A DNA stretch of 64,000 nucleotides from Psittacicella melopsittaci. Its GTDB lineage: Bacteria; Pseudomonadota; Gammaproteobacteria; Enterobacterales; Psittacicellaceae. Every line of letters begins with the position of its first letter. The first letter of the stretch is position 1. A model generated the notes under the pieces. It was not told where the DNA came from and ran no database searches. It saw only the letters and a list, made by a program, of their open reading frames with translations. Where the stretch lies: contig NZ_NRJH01000012.1 in NCBI RefSeq assembly GCF_003585925.1, forward strand, positions 37,969 through 101,968. Direction: 5' to 3'. Positions 10,809 through 19,071 of this stretch are shown here, one piece after another. Position numbers and translations under genes: made by a program.

Positions 10809-11400
10809 CTTCTAAAACAGAGGTATAGATTAGACTAGATATTACTTTAGCCTCAAGGGGATTGAGCGTAAGCACAAATGGCATGAAGTAGATAATGCTC
10901 ATTCTAAACTTAAATTAGGCTCTCTAATTAATGCTCAGGATTTCTTATTAATGCTCAGACTTTCTTATTAATGGTCATCTTAAGCTTTAATTCTAACCCA
11001 TTAATTAATTGTCTTACCAAGCTTAAATTCTAGTCATCCCAAGCTTAATTAAATTATAGTTCCATAATTAATTATCTTCCCTAAACTTAAATTGGTCTTT
11101 ATATATAATTAATGCTCATCCAAGCTTAATTAAATTGTAACTACCTAATGCTTAATTATCTCCCCTGAACTTAAATATCCCTAATTAATTCATTTCTCTA
11201 GATATTCTCGGCAATTTCTCTAGATTTTAGCGGCATTTTTTCTAGATTTTATCGGCATTTTTTCGATTAATTTCGGTTTTTCTTCTTGCTCAATTTTAGT
11301 CTGAGAGGAGTTTTCGGCTTTAATAACCTTAATTTTTTTAGGTATTTATAAAAAATAAAGTTGCTATAAATCAAAGGTTTAAAGAAAAAAACTAAAATTT
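10809..11400. other. AT-rich gene-free stretch with short degenerate repeats
   Basis: No credible coding frame. The stretch contains recurring short motifs: aagcttaattaaatt twice (about 11039 and 11125), ttaatgctca several times (10928-11120), cttaaat/cttaatta variants, and three copies of a tctagatttt..cggcattttt-type motif at 11210-11270. It may be an eroded repeat region between convergent genes. No function is visible. Confidence 0.5.
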
Positions 11401-11415
11401 TTTTTTATTCCAAAT

Positions 11416-11434
11416 GCAAATGATTATCATTTAG
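11416..11434 (+). promoter_or_regulatory. Candidate Fur box
   Basis: The 19 bases centred on AAATGATTATCATTT (11418-11432) match the E. coli Fur consensus GATAATGATAATCATTATC at 13 of 19 positions and form a near-perfect palindrome. They end just upstream of a TATAAT at 11437-11442, so an iron-loaded Fur would occlude this promoter. The match was made by eye; no scoring matrix was run. Confidence 0.7.
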
Positions 11435-11448
11435 ACTATAATGAATCT

Positions 11449-11553
11449 ATCTAACCAAGCGAAGGTTAGTCTCCTAAAAAGATAGTTAAAATATTTGAAT
11501 TTGTGTAGAGAAAGCATTTTAGCTAACTCAGATAAAGTGCTTTCTTTTTTTTT
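11449..11553 (+). ncRNA. Candidate Fur-repressed small RNA (RyhB/HrrF-like in arrangement)
   Basis: A TATAAT box (11437-11442) abutting a Fur box is followed by about 105 bases without a coding frame. These contain a 5' hairpin CTAACC/GGTTAG (11451-11469), a pyrimidine stretch with TCTCCT (complementary to a Shine-Dalgarno AGGAGA), an A-rich stretch, and a terminator AGAAAGCA (11509-11516) / TGCTTTCT (11538-11545) with a T run to 11553. The arrangement (Fur operator, short transcript, strong terminator) is that of iron-sparing sRNAs such as E. coli RyhB and H. influenzae HrrF. I did not recognise the RyhB core sequence, so any functional equivalence is inference. Confidence 0.55.
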
Positions 11554-11639
11554 ATTGGACTCTTCGCTTCGATGGTTTTCTCTCTCACTCTATTTTTCCA
11601 TCAGGGTTAGATTAGCGCAAAAGCTCATATAATATAGAT

Positions 11640-11815
11640 AATAAAACAAGCGGCGTAGTTTCTACGAATGCAGACGTAGAAACTACTTTTTCTCTTAGCT
11701 TTTACTGAAGTTTTAAGTAATTAAAACTTCACTAAACGCTAATTAGCCACTAATAAACAAAAACACAAAACCCTAAGTCTTGTTTCAGCTGGGGACAACC
11801 CAGCTGAAATTTTAT
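11640..11815 (+). ncRNA. Structured gene-free segment with three perfect hairpins
   Basis: Downstream of a TATAAT at 11628-11633 come three perfect inverted repeats: GTAGTTTCTACG/CGTAGAAACTAC (11655-11686) followed by TTTTT; GAAGTTTTAA/TTAAAACTTC (11707-11730); and TTTCAGCTGGG/CCCAGCTGAAA (11783-11809) followed by TTTTAT. The first and last look like terminators, so one or two short transcripts could be made. No coding frame is visible. Unrelated stacked terminators are an alternative reading. Confidence 0.35.
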
Positions 11816-11934
11816 ATCTAGCGTTTTTTCTCTTAATCTTTTTAATCTTATATCTCCTATGCAACTAGAGTTCCCCCTCTGGTTGCTTTTATATAACTCT
11901 TTATTCACTCTATATTAACTCTGTATTCACTCTC

Positions 11935-11972
11935 TAATCTAATCTATCTAATCTAATCTATCTAATCTAATC
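11935..11972. repeat. 14-bp tandem repeat (about 2.7 copies)
   Basis: The unit taatctaatctatc is repeated head to tail twice and then partially, just before the asd terminator. Confidence 0.85.
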
Positions 11973-11975
11973 AAA

Positions 11976-12015
11976 AAAAAATAGAGTAGGCACTAACCTA
12001 CTCTATTTTTTTTTA
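11976..12015 (-). terminator. Bidirectional terminator downstream of asd
   Basis: Stem AATAGAGTAGG / CCTACTCTATT with loop CACTAA, flanked by an A run on the left and a T run on the right, so it can work on either strand. It sits directly after the asd stop codon. Confidence 0.85.
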
Positions 12016-12016
12016 A

Positions 12017-13147
12017 TTAGTAATCTAAAGGAGCATTAAGAATTAAACGTAACATTCTACGTAATGGTTCTGCAGCACCCCAAAGAAGTTGATCTCCCAC
12101 GGTAAAAATACTTACGTATTCATCACCAAGAGATAATTTACGCACACGACCTACAGCTACATTTAAAGTACCTGAAACAGCCGTTGGCGTTAATTTGTGG
12201 ATAGTTTCTTCTTTATTGTTTGGTACAACATAAACCCATTTATTGTGCTCAGCAATAAGTTTTTCAATTTGTTCTACCGAAAGATTTTCTTTTAGTTTTA
12301 AGGTAATGCTTTGGCTGTGTGAACGTAAAACCCCTACACGCACACAAGTTGAATCAACTTTAATGCTGTGATCAGCTAAGCCAAGGATTTTATTAGTTTC
12401 AGCGTGACCTTTCCATTCTTCTTTGGTAAAGCCGTGCTCGTGTTGTGCATCTATCCAAGGCAGTAAGCTTGCTGCTAATGGTGCCCCAAAGTAAGGTGCA
12501 GCTAAATCAGTACTTAATTTTTCTTGTACTTTAGCAGCTACATCTAACATGGTTTTACTGCGATCCGCTAAGTCTTCTGCTACATGGTTGTAAACTGCAC
12601 CAAATTGCTCAACGAGTTCACGCATGTTTGCAGCTCCTGCTCCCGAAGCAGCTTGGTAAGAGCTTACAATTGCACTTTCTACTAAACCTTTAGTAAAGAG
12701 ACCACCTAAACCAATTAACATTAAAGAGACTGTACAGTTAGAACCTGCAAAGTCTTTTTGTCCATTAGCTATAGCAGCTTGCAGTTGTTCTTTGTTGATT
12801 GGATCAAGAATAAGACTTACATTATCTTTCATGCGTAATGCCGAAGCCGCATCTATCCAATAACCTTGCCAACCTGCTTCTCTTAATTTAGGGTGCATGG
12901 CATTAGTATAATCACCACCTTGACAGGTTATAACAAAATCATACTTGCTTAACTCTTCAACACTATTAGCATCACCAATTACGCCTAGGTCGTACTTACC
13001 TACTTTAGGAGCTGGAGTACCATGAGTTGAAGTTGAGAAAAATGTTGCGTCGATTAAGGCAAAATCATCTTCCTCGAGCATGCGATTTACTAATACCGAG
13101 CCTACCATACCACGGTAGCCTACAATAGCAACTTTTGGTTGTGTCAT
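12017..13147 (-). CDS. asd: Aspartate-semialdehyde dehydrogenase
   Basis: 376 residues, the usual length for the gammaproteobacterial enzyme. It catalyses the NADPH-dependent reduction of aspartyl phosphate to aspartate semialdehyde in the cytoplasm, feeding lysine/diaminopimelate, threonine and methionine synthesis. The N-terminal Rossmann motif VAIVGYRGMVGSVL is at residues 6-20. The catalytic cysteine is in GSNCTVSLM (Cys138), followed by SYQAASGAGAANMRELVEQ, a family signature. ATG start. The gene runs convergently towards the exoprotein gene with a shared terminator region. A 30-bp gap separates it from the small basic-protein gene upstream, so the two may be cotranscribed. Confidence 0.96.
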   Translation of the reverse strand: MTQPKVAIVGYRGMVGSVLVNRMLEEDDFALIDATFFSTSTHGTPAPKVGKYDLGVIGDANSVEELSKYDFVITCQGGDYTNAMHPKLREAGWQGYWIDAASALRMKDNVSLILDPINKEQLQAAIANGQKDFAGSNCTVSLMLIGLGGLFTKGLVESAIVSSYQAASGAGAANMRELVEQFGAVYNHVAEDLADRSKTMLDVAAKVQEKLSTDLAAPYFGAPLAASLLPWIDAQHEHGFTKEEWKGHAETNKILGLADHSIKVDSTCVRVGVLRSHSQSITLKLKENLSVEQIEKLIAEHNKWVYVVPNNKEETIHKLTPTAVSGTLNVAVGRVRKLSLGDEYVSIFTVGDQLLWGAAEPLRRMLRLILNAPLDY

Positions 13148-13177
13148 ATGTTTTGTTATCCTTTACAAAGTGCAGCT

Positions 13178-13555
13178 TTAATGTTTGCGACGTAAAATTT
13201 TACTTAAAGCCGTAAAAAATCTATTAGATGCCGAAGGCGGAGAGAGAGAAGAAGTTGCCTCTTGCTCGTTTTTAACCATACAAGTGCGACGATGATTTAA
13301 AGCACGAGCATCTTGGCGAATTTGACGAATTGAAGCAGTTACCCGTTTTGCCTTGCTTTGGCTTTCAGGAATCATCCCGAGTTTTACACTGCGACCTCGT
13401 CCCACCATTTTAGCTACTTGGGTTTTAGCAACTTTAGGTGCTTCTCCTATAATCTCTGGTTTAGCTATTTTATTACTAGCTTGGGGCGTGGCTTTAACTT
13501 TAGGTTTTGTATCCTGAGAAAGCACTTCTTTGTCTAATTCTTCAGAAGTTTCCAT
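13178..13555 (-). CDS. Small basic, probably disordered protein of unknown function
   Basis: 125 residues, rich in Lys, Arg, Ala, Ser and Pro, with no membrane segment or signal peptide. The N-terminal 60 residues are low-complexity (repeated K/P/A), the middle has an Arg/Lys-rich stretch (SKAKRVTASIRQIRQDARAL), and the protein ends in LSKILRRKH. The composition fits a nucleic-acid-binding or otherwise disordered protein, but I recognise no family. It lies 30 bp upstream of asd on the same strand. A purine-rich gaattaggggag-like sequence precedes the ATG at 13555 (GGGAGGGGAATT on the minus strand), which supports the start. Confidence 0.6.
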   Translation of the reverse strand: METSEELDKEVLSQDTKPKVKATPQASNKIAKPEIIGEAPKVAKTQVAKMVGRGRSVKLGMIPESQSKAKRVTASIRQIRQDARALNHRRTCMVKNEQEATSSLSPPSASNRFFTALSKILRRKH

Positions 13556-13606
13556 AATTCCCCTCCCATTAATATTTACAATTAATTATAGCATAAACAA
13601 CAAAGA

Positions 13607-13634
13607 AAAAAGATCCCCTAACGAGGATCTATTT
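13607..13634 (-). terminator. Terminator after the SNase-like gene
   Basis: Inverted repeat AGATCC (13611-13616) / GGATCT (13625-13630), with a T run on the minus strand (AAAAAA at 13605-13610 on the plus strand). It lies immediately 3' of the gene ending at 13635. Confidence 0.7.
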
Positions 13635-14522
13635 TTAATTATTCCAGAGGCCTATTTTTAATTCTTGGGCTTGGAGTTGGGCTAACTCAAAAGCACGATA
13701 AGTGTTGCTTGAATCAGCATATTTTGCATTAAGTTGGGCTGCCCCAAGTTCAACTAAACGATAGTTAACATTTAGTCCTTGCCAGTAGGCAACAGCAACT
13801 ATACTTGGTTCTTGGTAAGTAGATAAACTTTGAATTACTAGACGTTTATTGAGTAAAGTGTCGCGTAGTAAACAATAAGTTTGGAAAGCGTACGCTTTAT
13901 TTGCAGGACCTTGAATACCATAGAGTTTAACAATCCGCGTCTGGTCAAGGTGCGGGAAGTAACAACTAATAGTATCCGAAGAAAACACTTCCACTACTAA
14001 ACAGCTAGGTAATTGGTTTTGGGCAACAAAACTATTAAAGTTATCTTGCACTTGCACATTATTGGCAATGCTTGCATCTTCGAGCGAAGATACAGGTGTT
14101 CGCATGGTAATACTTGTTGGATTTGAAGTTTTAGCTACTGTGCGTAATGAGCCTGTAAAGCTAACTACCACACTAGCTACCGAGAACACAGTTGAATTAT
14201 TATAAAGAGCAAAATTATTGTAGCCTACGCCTCGATTGAAAGCTGCACTACGAGCATATACCGAAGAACGACGATCACTACGATCTAAACCTCGCGTTGC
14301 GGGATTACTGCTTGCAGGTCGACCTGGCATAGCTCCAGGATTGCTACCGCCTGGATTTTTATCTCCACCTCCTCCAGGACCACCGCGCTCTCCCCCGAAT
14401 GTTTGAATATCAAAATTATCAGGAGAAATAGCAGCTTGAGCTTCTGGGAAAGTCGTAAAATTACCTGCTAAGAATCCAACACTTGCAAGGGAGATTAATT
14501 TTTTAACTGATAGAAAACTCAT
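13635..14522 (-). CDS. Exported staphylococcal-nuclease-fold protein with degenerate active site
   Basis: 295 residues. A signal peptide is visible (basic start, hydrophobic core, likely cleavage after EAQA, about residue 30). A Gly/Pro/Arg-rich linker follows at about 40-80. The C-terminal half (about 170-295) aligns by eye with SNase domains: DTISCYF..., VKLYGIQGPANKAY, a Q..YCLLRDTLLNKRLV helix, NVNYRLVELGAAQLN and a final LKIGLWNN. In active nucleases the corresponding motif is (V)RLxGIDAPE followed by YGR; here Arg is replaced by Lys, Asp-Ala-Pro-Glu by Gln-Gly-Pro-Ala, and the second Arg is missing, so nuclease activity is doubtful. It begins 17 bp after the serB stop on the same strand and is probably cotranscribed with serB. 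Confidence 0.7.
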   Translation of the reverse strand: MSFLSVKKLISLASVGFLAGNFTTFPEAQAAISPDNFDIQTFGGERGGPGGGGDKNPGGSNPGAMPGRPASSNPATRGLDRSDRRSSVYARSAAFNRGVGYNNFALYNNSTVFSVASVVVSFTGSLRTVAKTSNPTSITMRTPVSSLEDASIANNVQVQDNFNSFVAQNQLPSCLVVEVFSSDTISCYFPHLDQTRIVKLYGIQGPANKAYAFQTYCLLRDTLLNKRLVIQSLSTYQEPSIVAVAYWQGLNVNYRLVELGAAQLNAKYADSSNTYRAFELAQLQAQELKIGLWNN

Positions 14523-14538
14523 ACTTGAAAAAACAATA

Positions 14539-15615
14539 CTATAATAACCAAGCTTTAATTTCTAATATCGCAAGTAAAGCATAGAGGTCATTATGCTGAA
14601 TAATAAAGTCTGCAACTTCATTCACTACTGGCTTAGCATGGTAGGCTACCGAAAAATCTGCAGCTTTTAACATAGCTATATCATTAGCTCCGTCACCTAT
14701 AGCAATAGTAGTTAAACCCTGTTGTTGGTATTTATCTACTATTTGTGCTTTATAATCGGCGTCAACAATAGCTCCTTCAACAACTCCTGTAAGCACGCCT
14801 TGGTCTTGGCCTAGAGTATTAGCGTGAAATTCACTAAACCCTAGCTCTTGGCTTACAGCTTGAGCAAAAGGAATAAAGCCACCGCTTACTAGAGCAGTTT
14901 GCCATTCTTTACTATTTAAAGCCTTAAGTAACTCACTTGCACCTACAGTGTAAGGTAAAGTTGCAATAATTGTATCAAAATCTTGGACGTTCACTCCTTT
15001 TAACAGAGCAACGCGTTGGCGTAAACTTGCGGCAAAATCTAACTTGCCTTGCATCGCCTCTTCGGTAATGGCTGCAACTTGCTCTTCTATCCCGCATAGA
15101 CTAGCTATACGATCTATACATTCACAAGTTACCATGGTCGAATCCATATCCGAAACAAAAGCGCCTTTTTCTTTTAGGTTCGGCACTAGTGCTAAATCCA
15201 CACAGTCAGCTCCGTGGCTGCGTAAAAATGCAAAAAGTTCTTGCACCTTGTCGCTACTAAGTACAACTACTATACTATGGGCGTAAAGTTTTACCACATG
15301 AATAGTTGCATTATAATCTGGTAGGTTCATTAATAATTTAGCTACCGGAAAATCAACAAAAGTAGCAGCTACCAAACGCATTTGCGGATTTTTTAATAGA
15401 GCTTTTTCCCTTTCAACTTTTAGGGCATTTTCTTTTTCTTGCTCTTTTAGTTTTTCTGGTTCCAGAAAAACTGGTAACTCTGCCAAAGCTTGTTCATACA
15501 CTTGGCTATCGCGAGTTAATAAAGCTTTATAAGTTAATGCCGTTAAATTATTTGCGGGAAAAGCTGACAAAGACGCGGCTGTTTGACGCAAAATTTTAGT
15601 CGCAAGTTCAGACAT
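14539..15615 (-). CDS. serB: Phosphoserine phosphatase
   Basis: 358 residues. It hydrolyses O-phosphoserine to serine, the last step of the phosphorylated serine pathway, in the cytoplasm. HAD-superfamily motif I is VSDMDST (nucleophile Asp156, then Asp158), motif II is LVSGGF, and motif III is the Lys of DYKAQIVDKY followed by AIGDGANDIAML. ECIDRIA after motif I and the cap domain with R..LLKG are typical of SerB. The N-terminal 150 residues form the extra domain found in enterobacterial-type SerB, with a Lys/Glu-rich stretch at 50-75. ATG start at 15615. The upstream region (15616-15700) is AT-rich and may hold the promoter. Confidence 0.95.
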   Translation of the reverse strand: MSELATKILRQTAASLSAFPANNLTALTYKALLTRDSQVYEQALAELPVFLEPEKLKEQEKENALKVEREKALLKNPQMRLVAATFVDFPVAKLLMNLPDYNATIHVVKLYAHSIVVVLSSDKVQELFAFLRSHGADCVDLALVPNLKEKGAFVSDMDSTMVTCECIDRIASLCGIEEQVAAITEEAMQGKLDFAASLRQRVALLKGVNVQDFDTIIATLPYTVGASELLKALNSKEWQTALVSGGFIPFAQAVSQELGFSEFHANTLGQDQGVLTGVVEGAIVDADYKAQIVDKYQQQGLTTIAIGDGANDIAMLKAADFSVAYHAKPVVNEVADFIIQHNDLYALLAILEIKAWLL

Positions 15616-16161
15616 AATATTTAGCTCTCGATTTAAGTGTCTAGGAATCGCACTTGCGCCAGAAATAAATATACGCCTTTACCTATGATTAATATAAGGG
15701 TTAAATTTCTAACTTCAATTAGAAAAAATAACTTTTTTACTCCCCTTATAAGAAACAGTTTAAGGTGTATTTTTTAAGCCTTTTACTCTAAGATTAGAGC
15801 GCAAGCAACTATACGTTAATTATTTTACCTAAAATCTCTAGCCTTTGCTGAAAAATTGTAGAGAATACCAGCTAAAACTAAGGTTAAAGTATAGAATAGA
15901 GCCTAATTTATATCAGCGATTTTAGAAAAAACGAGAGGAAGAAAAAAAGAAAACTTTCCAACACAAATACAAGGGCAAAAAAGAGATTTTTTTTGTTGAG
16001 GGAAAAGGAAAAGAGAAAAAGGGAAAATCTACTGGGAAAAAACCAAAGTAAAAAAGAGAAAATAACTTATAAGGAACACTAGGCAAGAAAGGGGGGGAAT
16101 TAGCAAGAACGGCAAAGAACAAAAAAGGTAAATTTTCTCAGCAAAAGCAAAGCTAAAAAAG
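15616..16161. other. Gene-free stretch with a strong purine-rich strand bias
   Basis: About 550 bases between serB and the UPF0126 gene. From 15928 to 16150 the plus strand is almost entirely A and G in runs such as gaggaagaaaaaaag and ggaaaaggaaaagag. An open frame on the minus strand here (15922-16122) translates to Phe/Ser/Pro low complexity and is not credible as a gene. No repeat unit or conserved motif is visible. Confidence 0.5.
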
Positions 16162-16187
16162 TAAGAGACAGGCGTACCTGTCTCTTA
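16162..16187 (-). terminator. Terminator for the UPF0126 gene
   Basis: A perfect 11-bp inverted repeat TAAGAGACAGG / CCTGTCTCTTA with a 4-base loop. On the minus strand it is followed by TTTTTT (AAAAAA at 16155-16160). It lies 173 bp after the stop of the gene ending at 16360. Confidence 0.75.
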
Positions 16188-16359
16188 AAAAATACCTAAA
16201 ACAAATTAAAAGTGCTTTAGAAATACCTCATAACCAAGCTAGGACAAAATAAAAATCTAACTAACTTATAGTCTAGCTTAGCTATTTAATCTAGCTAAGG
16301 CTTTTAGTTTAGCCTGTTTTTTTGCTTAACTAGCCTTGAGTCTAGCTTAGCAATTTTAT

Positions 16360-17313
16360 CTAGTCCTGCCCTTTATCTTTTGTTGAGGCAGAGCTAGTTG
16401 AAGTTGAGACTGAGCTAGCTTGCTCTGAGGTCTTTTCTTGTTCTTCGCCCTCAGTTTCACTTGGCTCTTCTTTTTGTTCTTTGGCACTTACATCTATAGC
16501 AATTACTTCTTGCTCATTACTTACAGTAACGGCAATGGTAATATCTTCTTTATCTTCTACTGCTGTTTGAATTGCTTCACTTACAGCTGTAGCTACTTGA
16601 TTGCTTGGATGCTCTTTAAAGTTTTCTTGTTCGTTATAAGCAATTCTTGCTTTACGAGAAAACTTGCGTAAGCCTCTTTCTAACCAAGTAATATGCTTAA
16701 AGCGAGCGTCATCATAATCAAATACAGGCAGAGATAAATTAAATCTAATTGCCAGAAGTCTAAAACCTATACCAAATACTACAGCAATTATTACTGCCAG
16801 ATTAGTTGCCACTCCTACTTGTAACATAAACCAGTAGAAAATGGTAGTTAAAAAGGCAATACTTGCATAGAGTTCGGCTTTAAAGGCTAGAGGAATACGA
16901 TTACAAAGCAAGTCTCTTAATACCCCACCAAAGGATCCTGTACATACACCTGCTACACAAGCAAGAATTATGCCATAACCCATTTGTAAGGCAGCTTGGG
17001 CACCTAAAAGCGTAAAGGCTACTAAACCTATGGCATCTAAAACTAAGAATATAGTTTTTAGATAGAACATAAACTGAGCTATTAAAATAGTTAAAAATGA
17101 GCATACTGCCGTTACAATCAGCAAGTAAGGGTCTTGTACCCAAGGAAGAGGATAGTTATTGAGAAGAATATCTCGCACCGATCCCCCGCCAAGAGCAGTT
17201 ACATTGGAAATAATTAGTACCCCAAACCAGTCCATTTTAACTCGCCCTGCAGCCAAGGCTCCGGTTACTGCACAAGCGATCACGCCAATTAAATTCAAAA
17301 TATCTAGTAACAT
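16360..17313 (-). CDS. UPF0126 (YadS/YicG) inner-membrane protein with charged C-terminal tail
   Basis: 317 residues. The first 200 residues form two repeats of three hydrophobic helices each, with the family signatures GGGSVRDILL (about 43-52) and GGVLRDLLCNRIP (about 129-141). These duplicate motifs define the UPF0126/TRIC-like family; YicG of E. coli has been described as a glycine transporter, but the substrate here cannot be read from sequence. The last 110 residues are an unusual hydrophilic extension rich in Glu, Ser and Thr, ending in a Ser/Thr-rich tail; it is probably cytoplasmic and disordered. ATG start at 17313. It lies downstream of and codirectional with the DeoR-family regulator gene, separated by a hairpin at 17383-17407. 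Confidence 0.88.
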   Translation of the reverse strand: MLLDILNLIGVIACAVTGALAAGRVKMDWFGVLIISNVTALGGGSVRDILLNNYPLPWVQDPYLLIVTAVCSFLTILIAQFMFYLKTIFLVLDAIGLVAFTLLGAQAALQMGYGIILACVAGVCTGSFGGVLRDLLCNRIPLAFKAELYASIAFLTTIFYWFMLQVGVATNLAVIIAVVFGIGFRLLAIRFNLSLPVFDYDDARFKHITWLERGLRKFSRKARIAYNEQENFKEHPSNQVATAVSEAIQTAVEDKEDITIAVTVSNEQEVIAIDVSAKEQKEEPSETEGEEQEKTSEQASSVSTSTSSASTKDKGQD

Positions 17314-17382
17314 TAAGCCAGCCTATGATCTTTTGTTTGCTAAAGTTTTATTATACTCTTTTTTCTTGCCGACAAAAGGAAA

Positions 17383-17407
17383 GCTTCTAGATTTAAAATC
17401 TAGAAGC
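17383..17407 (-). terminator. Hairpin after the DeoR-family gene
   Basis: Palindrome GCTTCTAGATTT / AAATCTAGAAGC lying 7 bases after the regulator's stop codon. The T run on the minus strand is short (TTTCCTTTTG), so termination may be partial. Confidence 0.55.
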
Positions 17408-17413
17408 CATTTC

Positions 17414-18211
17414 CTAGTGAACCAGTTTTAGTGCTATCGAATGTTGGGCAAAATATTTTGGGTAGTCTGGATGTAAACCATCATCGGTAATAACTAAATC
17501 TGGCACACTAAAATCAACAATCTTGTGTTTAGCGTGACGGGCAAACTTGGTGTGATCGGCAACAACGATTACCTTGTCAGCTTGCTGAATCATTTGTCGG
17601 TTTAACACTGCCTCATCTGGATAATGGGTAGTTAAACCATAGTCTATATGATAACCGTCTACGGCAAAGAAAAGTTGTTCATAGTGCAAATCGGTTAGCA
17701 TAGTTTGGGTTTGTTCACCAATAAAGCACTTGCCTTTGGCATTGAGTCTGCCTCCAAGCAGAACTATAGTAATTCCAGGAACGGCACTTAAAAGCTCACA
17801 TACAGGTAACGAGGGAGTAATTACCGTGAGATTTTGCCATTTAACTTTACTAATTTGTACAGCTAGTTCGTAAATGGTGGTGCCTGCATCTAATAATATA
17901 GTTGTTCCATCTTTAATTAGTTCAAGTGCTGCTAAGGCAAGACGGGTTTTTATTGAATGTTCAAAGTTTTGTTTTTGCAAAAAAGAAAACTCTTGATCAA
18001 ATTGCAAGGTGTCGCGGTCTTCGTTTAAATTAAGGGATTTAATACAACCATGCGCTTTAATGAGTTTTTTCTCTTTTTCTAAAATTTCTACGTCAGTGCG
18101 AATTGTTACTTTAGAAACCTTGAAATAGTAGGCCAAATGACTAATCGCAACTATACCTATGCTATTAACAAGGTTTAGTATATCTTGTCGGCGTTTTTCT
18201 CCGGCCTTCAT
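17414..18211 (-). CDS. DeoR-family (GlpR/AgaR-like) transcriptional regulator
   Basis: 265 residues. The N-terminal winged helix-turn-helix (residues 5-60) has the DeoR-family pattern KRRQDILNLVNSIG...VSKVTIRTDVEILEKE...AHG. The C-terminal sensor domain, of the isomerase-like DeoRC fold, has ILLDAGTTIYELA (about 104-117), LTVITPSLPVCELL, IVLLGGRL and FFAVDGYHIDYGLTT, then VIVVADHTKF. Such proteins repress sugar or polyol catabolic operons and respond to a phosphorylated sugar; the target here is unknown because no catabolic operon adjoins it. ATG start at 18211. A perfect CRP-type palindrome lies about 90 bp upstream (18300-18315), which suggests cAMP-CRP control of its transcription. Confidence 0.88.
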   Translation of the reverse strand: MKAGEKRRQDILNLVNSIGIVAISHLAYYFKVSKVTIRTDVEILEKEKKLIKAHGCIKSLNLNEDRDTLQFDQEFSFLQKQNFEHSIKTRLALAALELIKDGTTILLDAGTTIYELAVQISKVKWQNLTVITPSLPVCELLSAVPGITIVLLGGRLNAKGKCFIGEQTQTMLTDLHYEQLFFAVDGYHIDYGLTTHYPDEAVLNRQMIQQADKVIVVADHTKFARHAKHKIVDFSVPDLVITDDGLHPDYPKYFAQHSIALKLVH

Positions 18212-18299
18212 AATATAAACCTCAAAGGTAAAATAAATTCCTGTTTATGTTTATATATTAATAAAAATTTTTCTCCTTCCCAAAAGTTTTTTCTCGTTT

Positions 18300-18315
18300 T
18301 GTGATATACGTCACA
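18300..18315. promoter_or_regulatory. Candidate CRP-binding site
   Basis: TGTGA-TATACG-TCACA has both consensus half-sites intact with the correct 6-bp spacer. It is located 89 bp before the ATG of the DeoR-family gene. Confidence 0.75.
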
Positions 18316-18890
18316 CTTTTTTGTTTATAAACCTATATTTTTTGACAAAAAACCTCATTTTTTCTCAAAATTCTCCCTAGGATAAATAAAGAATAAAAAA
18401 TAAATAAACCAATTACTTTTCCTATAGGAAAAAGATAACTAGTTGCTATTGCGTAAAATAAGTAATAACTAAAAGCTTAATTTTTTTCTTTATAACATTT
18501 TCCCAAAAATGGCTAAATCCCTTACTTTTGTTGGGTTTATTTTACTTTTTCTGCCTCTTATTTTGAGTAAGTTTGTGAGTTTAGTTTGCTCTAAGTTCTT
18601 TATAATTTCTCCTTAGTCTGCCTCTAACTTACCTAGGTTTTTCCTTTGCTTTTGTTTAGTTAAAGGTAGTATTTTCTTTCCATAGGCAAGCTAGCTTAAA
18701 CAGGTTTTTACTTTAATTGCCTTGGTCATTTACTTTAAGTTGTACCTACTTTTTGGGGCTCGGCAGTTGTCTTTGGCTCAATTGTTGAGTAGACAACTCA
18801 AGTTTATTCTCTTGCACCCTATCTTATTTACGTATAAATAAGCATTTTTATAAACTCATCAGAAAAGATCTCTCTGCAATATTCGCAAAT
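18316..18890. other. AT-rich intergenic region without recognisable genes
   Basis: About 575 bases between the divergent regulator and the small-RNA-like units. The sequence is T-rich, with a short direct pair ggcagttgtctttggctcaa.tgttgagtagacaactcaag near 18758-18802 that can form a TTGTC.../GACAA hairpin. I found no coding frame or recognised motif. Confidence 0.4.
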
Positions 18891-18906
18891 CATATATAAT
18901 AGAGAT

Positions 18907-19042
18907 ACAGAAAAGAAGAAAATATTCAATACTTTTTATTCCTCTTGTCCCAGTACGCTGGGGCAATTTTATCCAGATTTCTGAGAACCTTGAAGGTTCA
19001 TGCAATAACTCTTGCTATGTTTATAGGGCAAGAGTTTTTTTT
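18907..19042 (+). ncRNA. Candidate small RNA unit 1
   Basis: A TATAAT (18895-18900) is followed by about 135 non-coding bases. They hold hairpins TTGTCCCAG/CTGGGGCAA (18945-18970, then TTTTAT), GAACCT/AGGTTC (18985-18999) and a strong terminator AACTCTTGC/GCAAGAGTT (19007-19036) with a T run. There is no good -35 box. A short transcript ending at 18975 is equally possible. Confidence 0.35.
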
Positions 19043-19071
19043 ATTTTTGTAAAACGTAGTATAATGTAATC

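Noticed and set aside
11640..11655. acaagcgg at 11645 as a Pasteurellaceae DNA uptake sequence
   Set aside because: Only a single partial match was noticed; no dense uptake-sequence pattern was seen in the window.
15922..16122. Minus-strand 66-codon frame of Phe/Ser/Pro
   Set aside because: It is simply the translation of an A/G-rich tract; no ribosome site or protein-like composition.
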